In this document: piece by piece, positions 63,961 to 64,000 of the stretch
How the letters are laid out: the number at the start of each line of letters is the position of its first letter
How positions within the stretch are numbered: the first letter of the stretch is position 1
DNA from: CAUPWF01 sp036656795
GTDB taxonomy: Bacteria > Bacillota > Clostridia > Lachnospirales > Lachnospiraceae
NCBI GenBank assembly: GCA_036656795.1
Contig: JAVXHR010000010.1
Location: forward strand, 1 to 64,000
Length of the DNA: 64,000 nucleotides
Direction: 5' to 3'
Made by a program: the position numbers and the translations under genes
The notes under the pieces: model-generated
What the model saw: only the letters and a program-made list of their open reading frames with translations
The model's database searches: none
What the model was told of the DNA's origin: nothing

Positions 63961-64000
63961 AATGACCCAAATACAATCTACTTGCATTTGGGTCATTTTC
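63961..64000 (+). terminator. Terminator after the activase gene
   Basis: AATGACCCAAAT (63961-63972) and ATTTGGGTCATT (63986-63997) pair exactly around 13 bases. The last bases of the window begin the T-run. Confidence 0.85.

Noticed and set aside
1..64000. CRISPR array, rRNA operon, complete insertion sequence
   Set aside because: No spaced direct-repeat series, no rRNA signature and no transposase gene seen. The only tandem repeat has contiguous units without spacers.

Overview
The window is a low-GC Firmicutes chromosome segment. Gene content and order point to the class Clostridia, most likely Lachnospiraceae. The evidence is sporulation genes yqfC and yqfD, the plsX-acpP-rnc-smc-ftsY and polA-coaE-walJ-degV strings, electron-bifurcating nfnAB, a Re-type citrate synthase gene next to a type II isocitrate dehydrogenase gene, and a very large 2-hydroxyacyl-CoA-dehydratase-activase fusion. 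Nearly all chromosomal genes lie on the minus strand. The plus-strand exceptions are an ABC-F gene, tmcAL and the giant activase, each with its own promoter.

Positions 1 to about 2,972 are the end of an integrated phage-like element. It carries a divergent pair of XRE regulators around a compact operator/promoter region, a leader RNA with mutually exclusive hairpins and a terminator, and a 577-residue large serine recombinase. The element sits inside miaB: the first 57 codons of miaB remain on the minus strand (start at 3143) and reading breaks right after the conserved TFGCQMN motif. The rest of miaB, if it survives, must lie at the other end of the element, left of this window.

Positions 3,160 to 29,650 hold minus-strand housekeeping genes. 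They are a NYN nuclease, 5-formyl-THF cyclo-ligase, a DUF896 protein, pyridoxamine kinase, a MurJ/SpoVB flippase, ybeY-phoH-yqfD-yqfC, nfnB-nfnA, a zinc-ribbon/TPR protein, folD, fhs, ftsK, tepA, metY, a CFI-box protein, yebC, a CBS/CorC protein, a mazF-like toxin gene without an antitoxin gene, alr, nnrDE, rex and a Na/Pi cotransporter.

Positions 29,800 to 45,480 hold an ABC-F protein (plus), then icd, a GntR/FCD regulator and Re-citrate synthase as one operon behind a promoter that carries a FadR-type palindrome. They are followed by ilvA, ftsY, smc, rnc, acpP, plsX, rpmF, yceD and ackA.

Positions 45,480 to 64,000 begin with a perfect 100-bp tandem repeat lodged between ackA and pta. Then come tmcAL (plus, divergent from pta), degV, walJ, coaE, polA, a tRNA-Leu(CAA), a chemotaxis receptor, lysA, pyk, a rhomboid-like membrane protein and the 1,413-residue activase fusion.

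The metabolic genes fit an acetate-forming anaerobe. Pta-AckA makes ATP and acetate, Fhs-FolD-cyclo-ligase run one-carbon folate chemistry, NfnAB balances ferredoxin, NADH and NADPH, Rex senses NADH/NAD, and Re-citrate synthase plus NADP-Icd give an oxidative branch to 2-oxoglutarate and glutamate. I see no CRISPR array, rRNA gene or complete insertion sequence. No intergenic stretch exceeds 300 bases; the longest, between ackA and pta, holds the tandem repeat.
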